A stretch of DNA of 6,631 nucleotides. It comes from Promethearchaeia archaeon (GTDB lineage Archaea > Asgardarchaeota > Lokiarchaeia > Sigyniarchaeales > SOKP01). The notes beneath the pieces were generated by a model. That model searched no databases and had not been told where the DNA came from. It saw only the letters and a program-made list of their open reading frames with translations. Positions 1 to 5,153 of the stretch are shown here, piece after piece. The position numbers were made by a program, and so were the translations under genes. How positions within the stretch are numbered: position 1 is the stretch's first letter; the number at the start of each line of letters is the position of its first letter. Location of the stretch: positions 1 through 6,631 of the forward strand of contig JAHQWX010000101.1 in the NCBI GenBank assembly GCA_029856375.1, given 5' to 3'.

Positions 1-527
1 TATTTCTTATTGGAGAAACTAAAAACGAATTAGGTGGCTCAGAATACCATTCAGTAATATTTAATGCCGAAGGGGGGATTCCTCCAAAAGTCAATTTAGA
101 ATATGTTAAGAATTGTTGGGATTTTATATTAGAGGCAAATCGTAAAAACCTTATTAGAGCTGCACACGATGTGAATAAAGGTGGATTTCTAATAACCTTG
201 TTAGAAATGTGTTTTGAAAGCGAGATTGGAGTCCAGTTGAACTTAGAAGAATGTTTCGATAGTGCCTTAACAACAGAACAAATTTTATTTAGTGAATCTG
301 TTGGGCGACTAATAATTGAGGTCGATTCAGATAAAGCTGAAGAATTTAAAGAATTAGCTGGAAAATACAACTTGCCCTCAAAAAATATTGGAAATGTAGT
401 CAAAGATAAAGAAGTGAAGGTAAATGGACTTAGCGAAGATTTTAACTTAGATCTTATGAGGGCAAAAGATATCTACTATTCAGCTCTTCCTATAATTATG
501 GAAGGAACAAGTTTTAAAAAGTTATAA
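1..527 (+). CDS. purL: Phosphoribosylformylglycinamidine synthase subunit PurL, C-terminal part (5' end outside window)
   Basis: This is the last 174 codons of a gene that begins before the window; the frame starts at base 3 and ends with TAA at 525-527. PurL converts FGAR and glutamine-derived ammonia, with ATP, to FGAM in cytosolic de novo purine synthesis. What can be seen: an ELGGSEY motif near the start (fragment residues 9-15), AHDVNKGG at about 54-61 (compare the AHDVSDGG motif of PurL), and LFSES-x-GR at 95-102. All three belong to the C-terminal AIRS-like domain of the small-type PurL used with PurS and PurQ in archaea and Gram-positive bacteria. An internal GTG at 171 lies inside the HDV motif and is not a start. 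No purine gene follows, so this is the end of its unit here. The identification is secure for the family; the N-terminal half cannot be assessed. Confidence 0.93.
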   Translation, partial: FLIGETKNELGGSEYHSVIFNAEGGIPPKVNLEYVKNCWDFILEANRKNLIRAAHDVNKGGFLITLLEMCFESEIGVQLNLEECFDSALTTEQILFSESVGRLIIEVDSDKAEEFKELAGKYNLPSKNIGNVVKDKEVKVNGLSEDFNLDLMRAKDIYYSALPIIMEGTSFKKL

Positions 528-559
528 ATAAAAATAAATACTTAAATTTACTTTGTCTT

Positions 560-783
560 ATTAAATGTGTCAAATGTGGTGAAGAAAAATCGCATATGTT
601 GTAGTTCGCGCTTGCCACCGTTGTAAAGAATATGTAGTAGTTAATCCCTCTGATCCAAGCAACCAAAGAATCATCAAAGTGTTTGAAGGGAACCACTCCG
701 GACATCCGGTAGTTTCCGTATCTGTTTCAGAGGTTAAAGACTTTTACGATAATGTTGGGAATACTATAGCCGAAGGGCTTTAA
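560..783 (+). CDS. Small zinc-ribbon protein, reading frame interrupted by one base (possible sequence error, pseudogene or -1 frameshift)
   Basis: No single frame gives a whole protein. The first part (frame starting at 560, codons ATT AAA TGT GTC AAA TGT) reads IKCVKCGEEK, with a Cys-x2-Cys knuckle. The rest lies one base back and runs from ATC at 589 to TAA at 781-783: IAYVVVRACHRCKEYVVVNP and on, with a second Cys-x2-Cys knuckle (CHRC) and a coherent alpha/beta tail ending DFYDNVGNTIAEGL. The frames join exactly at the A5 run at 585-589, so one extra A, or a -1 slip on AAA, gives a continuous protein of about 74 residues with Cys pairs at 3/6 and 19/22. There is no ATG in the first frame; the in-frame ATT at 560 sits where Met would be expected. 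The ATG at 565 leads only to MCQMW and a TGA. The four cysteines suggest a structural zinc site, and small archaeal zinc-ribbon proteins with similar sequence exist as I remember them. The function is unknown. Confidence 0.6.
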
Positions 784-839
784 TGTTTCTAAAACTAATT
801 TTTCTTTGTGATCTGTATTTAACATAATTTCTCTAGGAA

Positions 840-857
840 ATAATATGTAGATATTAT
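840..857. repeat. Perfect 7-bp inverted repeat with 4-base spacer
   Basis: The arms ATAATAT (840-846) and ATATTAT (851-857) flank GTAG. The element lies 57 bases after the zinc-ribbon stop and 59 bases before the ribbon-helix-helix gene. It is all A/T, so chance occurrence in this AT-rich DNA is quite possible. It could be an operator for the neighbouring RHH protein, since such dimers bind palindromic sites, or simply a weak hairpin. The symmetry is seen; the role is inference. Confidence 0.35.
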
Positions 858-859
858 GT

Positions 860-869
860 CATTTTTAAT
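860..869 (+). promoter_or_regulatory. Possible TATA element for the ribbon-helix-helix gene
   Basis: An AT-only stretch (TTTTTAAT within CATTTTTAAT) lies about 50 bases before the proposed start at 917. A start of transcription 25 bases downstream, near 890, would give a leader of about 25 bases containing the Shine-Dalgarno sequence at 905-912. It is weak on its own because the surrounding DNA is AT-rich. A second candidate is the TATAG at about 883-887, which would leave almost no leader and no Shine-Dalgarno sequence in the transcript. Confidence 0.3.
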
Positions 870-904
870 CCGATGTTACGAGAGTATAGCTCATAAAAAC
901 ATGT

Positions 905-912
905 AGGTGATC
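905..912 (+). promoter_or_regulatory. Near-perfect Shine-Dalgarno sequence (AGGTGATC)
   Basis: AGGTGATC is complementary to the conserved 3' end of 16S rRNA (GATCACCT). From the end of AGGTGA (910) to the ATA at 917 there are six bases, a normal spacing. This site marks where translation of the ribbon-helix-helix gene begins even though no ATG is present there. The GTG at 907 lies inside the site and is in the wrong frame for the RHH protein. Confidence 0.7.
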
Positions 913-916
913 ATAA

Positions 917-1072
917 ATAAAACTCATTACTGTCCATATTCCAGAAACTTACATAGAGGGTATTGAAAGTCTCGTAAACTCAAACATTTACCCAAATCGC
1001 TCGGAAGTCATTCGAGTAGCAATTCGGGACTTACTTAAAAGCGAATTAGGACCTTTGCTTTCTAGTAGATAG
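917..1072 (+). CDS. Small ribbon-helix-helix (CopG/Arc-type) DNA-binding protein with apparent ATA start
   Basis: The frame reads (M)KLITVHIPETYIEGIESL, then VNSNIYPNRSEVIRVAIRDL, then LKSELGPLLSSR and TAG: 51 residues. The layout is the classic RHH fold. A beta strand with alternating residues (KLITVHIP, 2-9) makes DNA base contacts in the dimer, helix A is ETYIEGIESLV (10-20), a turn carries PNRSEVIR (26-33, the G/N-x-S-E loop that contacts phosphate), and helix B is VIRVAIRDLLKSEL (31-44). Such proteins bind palindromic operators as dimers, often their own. There is no ATG, GTG or TTG in this frame between the TAA at 914-916 and the first strand. ATA at 917 sits exactly where Met is expected, six bases after AGGTGA. 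The alternative is GTG at 907 with one A removed from the A4 run at 919-922, giving MIINKLITVHIP. The gene is thus real by protein pattern; the start is either a rare codon or a base-call error. Confidence 0.75.
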   Translation: MKLITVHIPETYIEGIESLVNSNIYPNRSEVIRVAIRDLLKSELGPLLSSR

Positions 1073-1077
1073 GAAAA

Positions 1078-1117
1078 TTTCTGTTTTTTCTTACTCTTTT
1101 TCTTTTTTCCTTATTTT
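1078..1117 (+). terminator. T-rich archaeal-type terminator
   Basis: Beginning a few bases after the RHH stop there are three T runs of five or six (1084-1089, 1097-1101, 1103-1108) and a T4 run at 1114-1117, with no hairpin needed. Oligo-T tracts on the non-template strand are the usual archaeal termination signal. It separates the RHH gene from the amidohydrolase promoter. Confidence 0.65.
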
Positions 1118-1133
1118 AAGCAATCCTAAAAGT

Positions 1134-1150
1134 GTGAAAAACTATTTATA
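1134..1150 (+). promoter_or_regulatory. BRE/TATA promoter of the amidohydrolase gene
   Basis: The purine-rich GTGAAAAA (1134-1141, BRE-like) is followed by CTATTTATA (1142-1150). Its centre is about 31 bases before the ATG at 1177, so transcription would start at about 1172-1177. With no Shine-Dalgarno sequence in TTAATTGAACT, this predicts a leaderless or nearly leaderless mRNA. It is the best-formed promoter in the window. Confidence 0.65.
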
Positions 1151-1176
1151 CAATCTACTCCTTAATTAATTGAACT

Positions 1177-2022
1177 ATGGTGTATTCAAGGGAAGATTTC
1201 AAATATATTGACGCGCATACTCATTTTTTCCCACCAGATATGTTTAAATCTATTTGGGATTGGTTTGAAAAGGTAAAATGGGAGATAAAATATCAACTTC
1301 CCACGGAAGAATTAGTAAAAATATTGAAAAACCAAAATGTTAAGGCTTTTACCACACATAACTATGCACATAAAAAAGATCTCGCAGAGAACATGAATGA
1401 ATGGACTAATAAATTCTCAAAAGAGCATCCAAATGCGATACCATTTGGAACGATATGGCCAGAAGATGAGAATCGTGAAGAATATACGAAAAAAATATTC
1501 GAAATTTATAAATTTAAAGGAATAAAAATCCAGCCCCTCGTCCAAGAGTTTTATCCCAACGATCCCCGCATGACCGAAGTTTATAAAATAATAGAGGATT
1601 ATGGTGGATTTATAACTTGGCACGCAGGTACGGCACCCTATCGGAACGAATATGTAGGGCTTAAACACTTTAAAAAATATTTAGATAAATTTTCCGACAT
1701 GAAAATGATAATAGCACACATGGGTGCTTACGAATACGATAAATTTATCAAACTACTTGACAAACACAATAATATGTATCTCGACACCGCTATGATTTTT
1801 ATCCGAAACAACATCTTTCCTGAAAGGAAAGTGAAACAACCAAAACCAGAAATTCTTCAGTCGTACCAAGATAGAATTCTATTTGGTTCCGATTTCCCTA
1901 ATATTCCCTATCCGTACGAGCAATCGGTTTTAGGATTATTAGATTTAGATTTACCGCGTAATTTTTACCAGTCGATATTTTTCAAGAACGCAAAAAAAAT
2001 ATTTAGATTAAAAGGTATTTAA
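1177..2022 (+). CDS. Metal-dependent amidohydrolase (Amidohydro-rel / amidohydrolase_2 type)
   Basis: This is a 281-residue TIM-barrel hydrolase or decarboxylase of the amidohydrolase superfamily, probably cytosolic; no signal peptide or membrane segment is seen. Metal-site motifs appear in the expected order. D12-A-H14-T-H16 lies at the end of strand 1 (IDAHTHF), the strand KGIKIQP (114-120) carries Lys117, WHAG has His149, AHMG has His181 with the family's typical A-H-x-G context, and FGSDFP has Asp239 near the C-terminus. The end (NAKKIFRL) matches the usual N-A-x-x-x-F tail of the amidohydrolase_2 group, which includes ACMSD-like decarboxylases and many uncharacterised hydrolases. The substrate cannot be told from sequence. 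The length is typical for the group. The ATG at 1177 is supported by the TATA box at the right distance. The gene stands alone, ending four bases before the convergent LSm-like gene. Confidence 0.88.
   Translation: MVYSREDFKYIDAHTHFFPPDMFKSIWDWFEKVKWEIKYQLPTEELVKILKNQNVKAFTTHNYAHKKDLAENMNEWTNKFSKEHPNAIPFGTIWPEDENREEYTKKIFEIYKFKGIKIQPLVQEFYPNDPRMTEVYKIIEDYGGFITWHAGTAPYRNEYVGLKHFKKYLDKFSDMKMIIAHMGAYEYDKFIKLLDKHNNMYLDTAMIFIRNNIFPERKVKQPKPEILQSYQDRILFGSDFPNIPYPYEQSVLGLLDLDLPRNFYQSIFFKNAKKIFRLKGI
1988..1999 (-). terminator. Possible T8 terminator for the minus-strand unit
   Basis: The plus strand carries an A8 run inside the amidohydrolase's last codons (about 1991-1998). Read on the minus strand this is a T8 tract, about 30 bases past the stop of the LSm-like gene at 2027. 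It could end the methyltransferase-LSm transcript inside the neighbouring gene. The position is right; the coding context (Lys-Lys codons) could also explain the run. Confidence 0.4.
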
Positions 2023-2026
2023 TCGT

Positions 2027-2245
2027 CTATTCGGTTTTTTTCTCTCTTTTTTGTTCCCAAATTGCGATAACGTGAGGAATACTAATGAACGTCATTGACC
2101 TCGTTTTTGCGTCCAAGAGCGTTAATACATTATCAGCGCAACCGATAGCTTTTCCGCGAAAGCTACTATCGTGAGTGCAATAGACATCCACATCTTTATT
2201 TATCAAATGCTCTGAAATGAATTTTGAAATGTTTATACTAACCAC
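2027..2245 (-). CDS. Small LSm/Hfq-like (Sm-fold) protein, putative RNA-binding
   Basis: The 72-residue product (GTG start at 2245) has an N-terminal helix-like segment (ISKFISEHLINK) followed by five predicted short beta strands: VDVYCTHD, FRGKAIGCAD, NVLTLLDA, SMTFISIP and VIAIWEQ. This order, with the x-G-x-A-x-x-x-D-x-x-L-x-L centre and an I-x-x-I-W end, is that of the small Sm/LSm barrel. Such proteins form rings that bind U-rich RNA or base-modified ends. The charged tail (KREKKTE) is unstructured. Residue-level RNA contacts cannot be assigned. It lies 23 bases behind the methyltransferase on the same strand, so it is probably co-transcribed. The GTG start lies within an AGGTGG ribosome-binding sequence; a start at ATA (2236-2234), giving a protein three residues shorter that begins MNISKF, would have normal spacing. 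The Sm assignment is from pattern and is moderate. Confidence 0.65.
   Translation of the reverse strand: MVSINISKFISEHLINKDVDVYCTHDSSFRGKAIGCADNVLTLLDAKTRSMTFISIPHVIAIWEQKREKKTE
2031..2052 (+). terminator. T-rich terminator of the amidohydrolase gene
   Basis: Starting about nine bases after the amidohydrolase TAA, a T run (from about 2035 to 2041) is followed by CTCTC and another T6 run. The tract lies within the 3' coding end of the opposing LSm-like gene, whose Lys/Glu-rich tail it encodes on the other strand. It has the position and composition of an archaeal oligo-T terminator. Confidence 0.5.
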
Positions 2246-2247
2246 CT
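2242..2247 (-). promoter_or_regulatory. Shine-Dalgarno AGGTGG that overlaps the GTG start of the LSm-like gene
   Basis: On the minus strand AGGTGG is followed by TTAGT and then ATA AAC ATT. The five-base spacing fits initiation at the ATA (2236-2234). The GTG at 2245-2243 lies inside the AGGTGG itself and has no separate ribosome-binding sequence upstream (only an A-rich stretch). It therefore bears on which start is used. Confidence 0.5.
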
Positions 2248-2268
2248 ATGTTTTTTAATTAAATTTCT

Positions 2269-4278
2269 TCATACTTTATTAATCTCTTTAACCCAAGGAT
2301 TAATAAATATTTTTTTTTCAGCACTTATTATCTGGTTATGCTTCTTAATTGCTTTCTTTAAGTTCAAAATACTTTCTATATCAAAATGGGTGAAATTGCT
2401 ATCAATTAAAATGCTTTTAAAAATCTTCAATATGCTAGGATAACTCTTTGAATCCTCAAAATATTCTTGATAAATAATTGCATCTGTAAAATGTTTGAAG
2501 AATTCCACAGTATTATTCTCTATCTCAATCAAAAAGCTAATTATATCGTATAATACACTCGTTGATTCCAAATCCTCAGGTAAAACAAGCGGTAAGTGTC
2601 TAATCATGTATTGATTTAAATTAATCGTTGTATCGTTCTGATTGTTTATCGCGTAGATGCAATAAAATTTCATTAATTTTGAATTATATAATAGACTTAA
2701 CGATTTCAATAACGCTTCTTTTCCCAATAATGAATATACTGAAGATGTAAATATCGCGTTATCTCTCACAAAAACGGAAACTGGATATATAGAATTGTGC
2801 TTTATTAATAATTTAGGCGAATTGTAGTAATGAATTTGTTTTTTAGTTGAAAATCCTGAAAGATTTACTACCTTATTCTTTCTAATTTTAAAATAGTCAA
2901 TATCATTTTTCGCGTTCAGAAGATAATAATCGTCTTTTGAAATTAACTCGGATTTCTTCTGAATAATTTTTCTTAGCTCTTTCAAAGGAGTTTCTTCTTC
3001 TCCCCGAATCATATCAAAGTCTTGGACATTTAAGAAATTTAAGTTCGAGTTTCTCTCAATGTAATTAATGATTTTGATTTTGTCAGCATCCAACTTAATT
3101 CTTATTCGATTTATATTTCTCGTTTGGTGCCCACAAAATGGACACTTTTCGTCGAAGGTATAGGCGAAAAACCTTCTTTGTTTGTCGTACATTTCGCAAT
3201 CGATATTTTTATCGCAAATTTTAAGTTGGTCAAAATTGTGGTTAGAAAAAGCGTTTATTAAATTGTTTGAAAAATCCGAGATTTTTGTATTTATGCCGTT
3301 AGTGGCTTTTATTGCCCCTTTCTTTCCGTAAAGAAATATCTGAACCTCGTTCGTTGCTCCCTTGAAGATTTTTGAGCCCAGATCTGTTATTTGATAGAAC
3401 ACAGAATACTCTAAAAGGTAATTTCTCAAGTCAAGATAATTTTGTCTTAGAAGAAATGATTTGGGTAATAGAAAACCAATAATTCCATCTGATATTTTTA
3501 AAGATTGGATTAAAAATGCGCAGTATATATCGTTAGTAAAAAAAATTTCCTTTCTAATGCGTTCTTTATATTCGCTGTTTAGTATGTTTCCATAAGGAGG
3601 ATTACCCAAAATTATATCAAATGGTTTGTTAAATTCTCTTTCTAATAAGAAATCTCTATTTGTAATGCTAAAAGACACCATTAAGGCTTCTTTATCTAGA
3701 CTTTGAAGAACTTCCTCTGGAACGCTTTCGAAGAACCAAGAGAAGAGACTCAACTCACAAATACAAATCGCTGTTTTATCTATATCTATACCGTGAATAA
3801 CATTTTCTAATATCTCTTTTTTTAACTCCCAGTCTTGTGAGGCGATTTTTTGTTTATTACAAGCCTCTCTCATTATCTTAAATATTAAATCAGCAATTGA
3901 TAATAGAAATATTCCAGAACCACACGCAGGATCCAAAACAGTAAGAGTTTTCAACCTTTCGAATAATTCTTGAGCGTGATTTGACGAGATTTTCTTAAGA
4001 ATGTGAAACGGATATGAGTTGTCATTTTCAGATACTCCTAATTTATTAAAAAATTTTTTCAGAAACCACTCAACAGTACGATTAGAAATGTAAACCGCTA
4101 ATTCTTTTTTGGTGTAGAAGGCACCCTTCTTTCTCTTGTTGTCAATTTTTTTCTCGTAAAAAGTGTTAATGTCAGGTATTTGTTTTAATAGATCCCTTAA
4201 TTGAGTGAAATCTCCATTATTTAATAGATCAAGGTACTTTCTATATATCTCCGCTATTTGATTTACTAAATTGCACAT
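2269..4278 (-). CDS. Adenine-specific DNA methyltransferase with TaqI-like recognition region, apparently without nuclease domain
   Basis: This 669-residue protein should transfer a methyl group from SAM to the N6 amino group of adenine at a defined site. The motif order is that of gamma-class N6-adenine methyltransferases. Motif X is GAFYT (52-56), motif I is the SAM-binding VLDPACGSG (114-122), an acidic motif is GIDID (163-167), and the catalytic motif IV is NPPY within DIILGNPPYGN (221-231). Helical catalytic-domain sequence continues to about 315. Residues about 400-565, including PKLLIKHNS, IFTSSVYSLL and a YNSKLM element, resemble the C-terminal specificity domain of TaqI/Eco57I-like enzymes. 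A CPFCGH knuckle (379-384) just before it may bind metal, but only two Cys are obvious. Only about 50 residues precede motif X, too few for the nuclease of a type IIG enzyme, and no restriction gene is adjacent. It is thus probably an orphan methylase. The ATG at 4278 follows AT-rich promoter-like DNA with no Shine-Dalgarno sequence. Confidence 0.85.
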   Translation of the reverse strand: MCNLVNQIAEIYRKYLDLLNNGDFTQLRDLLKQIPDINTFYEKKIDNKRKKGAFYTKKELAVYISNRTVEWFLKKFFNKLGVSENDNSYPFHILKKISSNHAQELFERLKTLTVLDPACGSGIFLLSIADLIFKIMREACNKQKIASQDWELKKEILENVIHGIDIDKTAICICELSLFSWFFESVPEEVLQSLDKEALMVSFSITNRDFLLEREFNKPFDIILGNPPYGNILNSEYKERIRKEIFFTNDIYCAFLIQSLKISDGIIGFLLPKSFLLRQNYLDLRNYLLEYSVFYQITDLGSKIFKGATNEVQIFLYGKKGAIKATNGINTKISDFSNNLINAFSNHNFDQLKICDKNIDCEMYDKQRRFFAYTFDEKCPFCGHQTRNINRIRIKLDADKIKIINYIERNSNLNFLNVQDFDMIRGEEETPLKELRKIIQKKSELISKDDYYLLNAKNDIDYFKIRKNKVVNLSGFSTKKQIHYYNSPKLLIKHNSIYPVSVFVRDNAIFTSSVYSLLGKEALLKSLSLLYNSKLMKFYCIYAINNQNDTTINLNQYMIRHLPLVLPEDLESTSVLYDIISFLIEIENNTVEFFKHFTDAIIYQEYFEDSKSYPSILKIFKSILIDSNFTHFDIESILNLKKAIKKHNQIISAEKKIFINPWVKEINKV

Positions 4279-4289
4279 AATTGGGAATC

Positions 4290-4325
4290 TTTTTTAAAGC
4301 CTTGTGTTGATATTATATTTAATAA
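4290..4325. promoter_or_regulatory. Divergent promoter region between the methyltransferase and deacetylase genes
   Basis: Only 73 bases separate the two starts (4278 minus, 4352 plus). The AT-only block at 4311-4325 (TATTATATTTAATAA) is centred about 33 bases before the deacetylase ATG, so transcription would start close to that codon (leaderless). Read on the minus strand, the same block lies 33-47 bases before the methyltransferase ATG and would give a leader of about 12 bases. A second minus-strand candidate, CTTTAAAAAA at 4290-4299, is too close for that ATG. The two genes may share or compete for one element. Confidence 0.45.
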
Positions 4326-4351
4326 TTCAATTAGACATTAATAATATTATT

Positions 4352-5119
4352 ATGAAAATAGTATTCCATCAAGATTATGTCGATTACGCGGGGTACGCTT
4401 CAGATCCAGCCGCAGATAGAGGGAGAATAAAACCAATTATAAAAGAAATTAGAGAAAAAACAGACTACGAAATTATAACGCCAGAACCCGCAACTGAAGA
4501 AGATATATTAAGAGCTCACTCTGAAAGGCATTTAAAGCGAATAAAGCACAACAATAATCTTTACTATATCGCGTCTCTTGCAGCGGGTGGAGCAATAAAA
4601 ACTGCAGAAATTGCGTATGACAATAAAGAAGCAGCCTTTGGAGTAATCAGACCTCCTGGTCACCACGCCTCGGCAGACTCTTGTTGGGGCTTTTGCTTTT
4701 TTAATAATATGAGTATATCGATGCTAAAATTAATAGCAGACAAGAAAATTGAAACCGCTTTCATTCTCGATTTTGATTTACATACTGGAGATGGCAATAT
4801 TAATATAATTGGACAAAATCCAAATATAAAAATTCTAAATCCTCGCTCCCCTGAAAGAGTTGGGTATCTTGAAGAAATAGACGAAACTTTTAAGTCTTTA
4901 AAAAACATCGATATCATTGCAGCAAGTGCGGGATTTGACGAATATGTACTGGACTGGGGGGGTACTCTAACTACCGAAGATTACAACACCATTGGAAAAA
5001 TGATGAAAGAGTATTCTTTAGAATTATGTGAAGGTAGGAGATATGCGATTCTTGAGGGGGGATATTATTTCGAACATCTTGGAATTAATGTTGTTTCTTT
5101 TTGTAAAGGATTTGAATAA
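4352..5119 (+). CDS. HDAC / acetylpolyamine amidohydrolase family zinc deacetylase
   Basis: This is a 255-residue arginase-fold, zinc-dependent deacetylase, presumably cytosolic. The motifs run in family order. RPPGHHA (100-106) carries the catalytic His pair 104/105, FCFFNNMSIS (114-123) is the conserved F-x-F-N-N segment, DFDLHTGDG (140-148) supplies zinc ligands Asp142 and His144, SAGFD (192-196) gives the third ligand Asp196, and LEGGYY (234-239) contains the transition-state Tyr238. The second His of the common D-x-H-H motif is Thr145; this position is not a zinc ligand, and I recall other subfamilies that vary there. At 255 residues it is shorter than eukaryotic HDACs (about 370 or more). 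The protein begins M-K-I-V-F-H, typical for the family, so I use the ATG at 4352 rather than the GTG at 4304, which would add 16 hydrophobic residues overlapping the promoter. Possible substrates are acetylpolyamines, other acetylated amines, or acetyl-lysine on proteins. The MFS gene follows after 34 bases. Confidence 0.88.
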   Translation: MKIVFHQDYVDYAGYASDPAADRGRIKPIIKEIREKTDYEIITPEPATEEDILRAHSERHLKRIKHNNNLYYIASLAAGGAIKTAEIAYDNKEAAFGVIRPPGHHASADSCWGFCFFNNMSISMLKLIADKKIETAFILDFDLHTGDGNINIIGQNPNIKILNPRSPERVGYLEEIDETFKSLKNIDIIAASAGFDEYVLDWGGTLTTEDYNTIGKMMKEYSLELCEGRRYAILEGGYYFEHLGINVVSFCKGFE

Positions 5120-5140
5120 ATAACAGTTAATCTCTCTTTA

Positions 5141-5149
5141 GAAGGTTGA
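5141..5149 (+). promoter_or_regulatory. Ribosome-binding sequence of the MFS gene
   Basis: GAAGGTTGA, an imperfect match to the AGGTGA core, ends four bases before the ATG at 5154. With only 34 bases between the deacetylase stop and this start, and no clear TATA box or T-run in between, it supports translation from a shared mRNA. Confidence 0.5.
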
Positions 5150-5153
5150 AAAA

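Noticed and set aside
565..582. ATG at 565 opening MCQMW followed by TGA, which could be read as selenocysteine leading into the downstream zinc-ribbon frame
   Set aside because: The alternative frame gives a proper CVKCGEEK zinc knuckle across the same bases, and I see no selenocysteine-insertion hairpin just downstream or after the stop. A frameshift at the A5 run explains the data better.
514..705. Minus-strand open frame of 63 codons opposite the zinc-ribbon gene
   Set aside because: The plus strand shows CxxC motifs and family-like sequence. The minus-strand frame has no recognisable features and overlaps the purL end.
783..827. Short ATG frame of 14 codons (MFLKLIFLCDLYLT)
   Set aside because: Too short, with no ribosome-binding sequence and no recognisable pattern; expected by chance in AT-rich DNA.
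4304..4351. GTG-started extension of the deacetylase by 16 residues
   Set aside because: It would translate the AT-rich promoter block into a hydrophobic stretch unlike the family. The family N-terminus begins at the ATG at 4352 (MKIVFHQDY).
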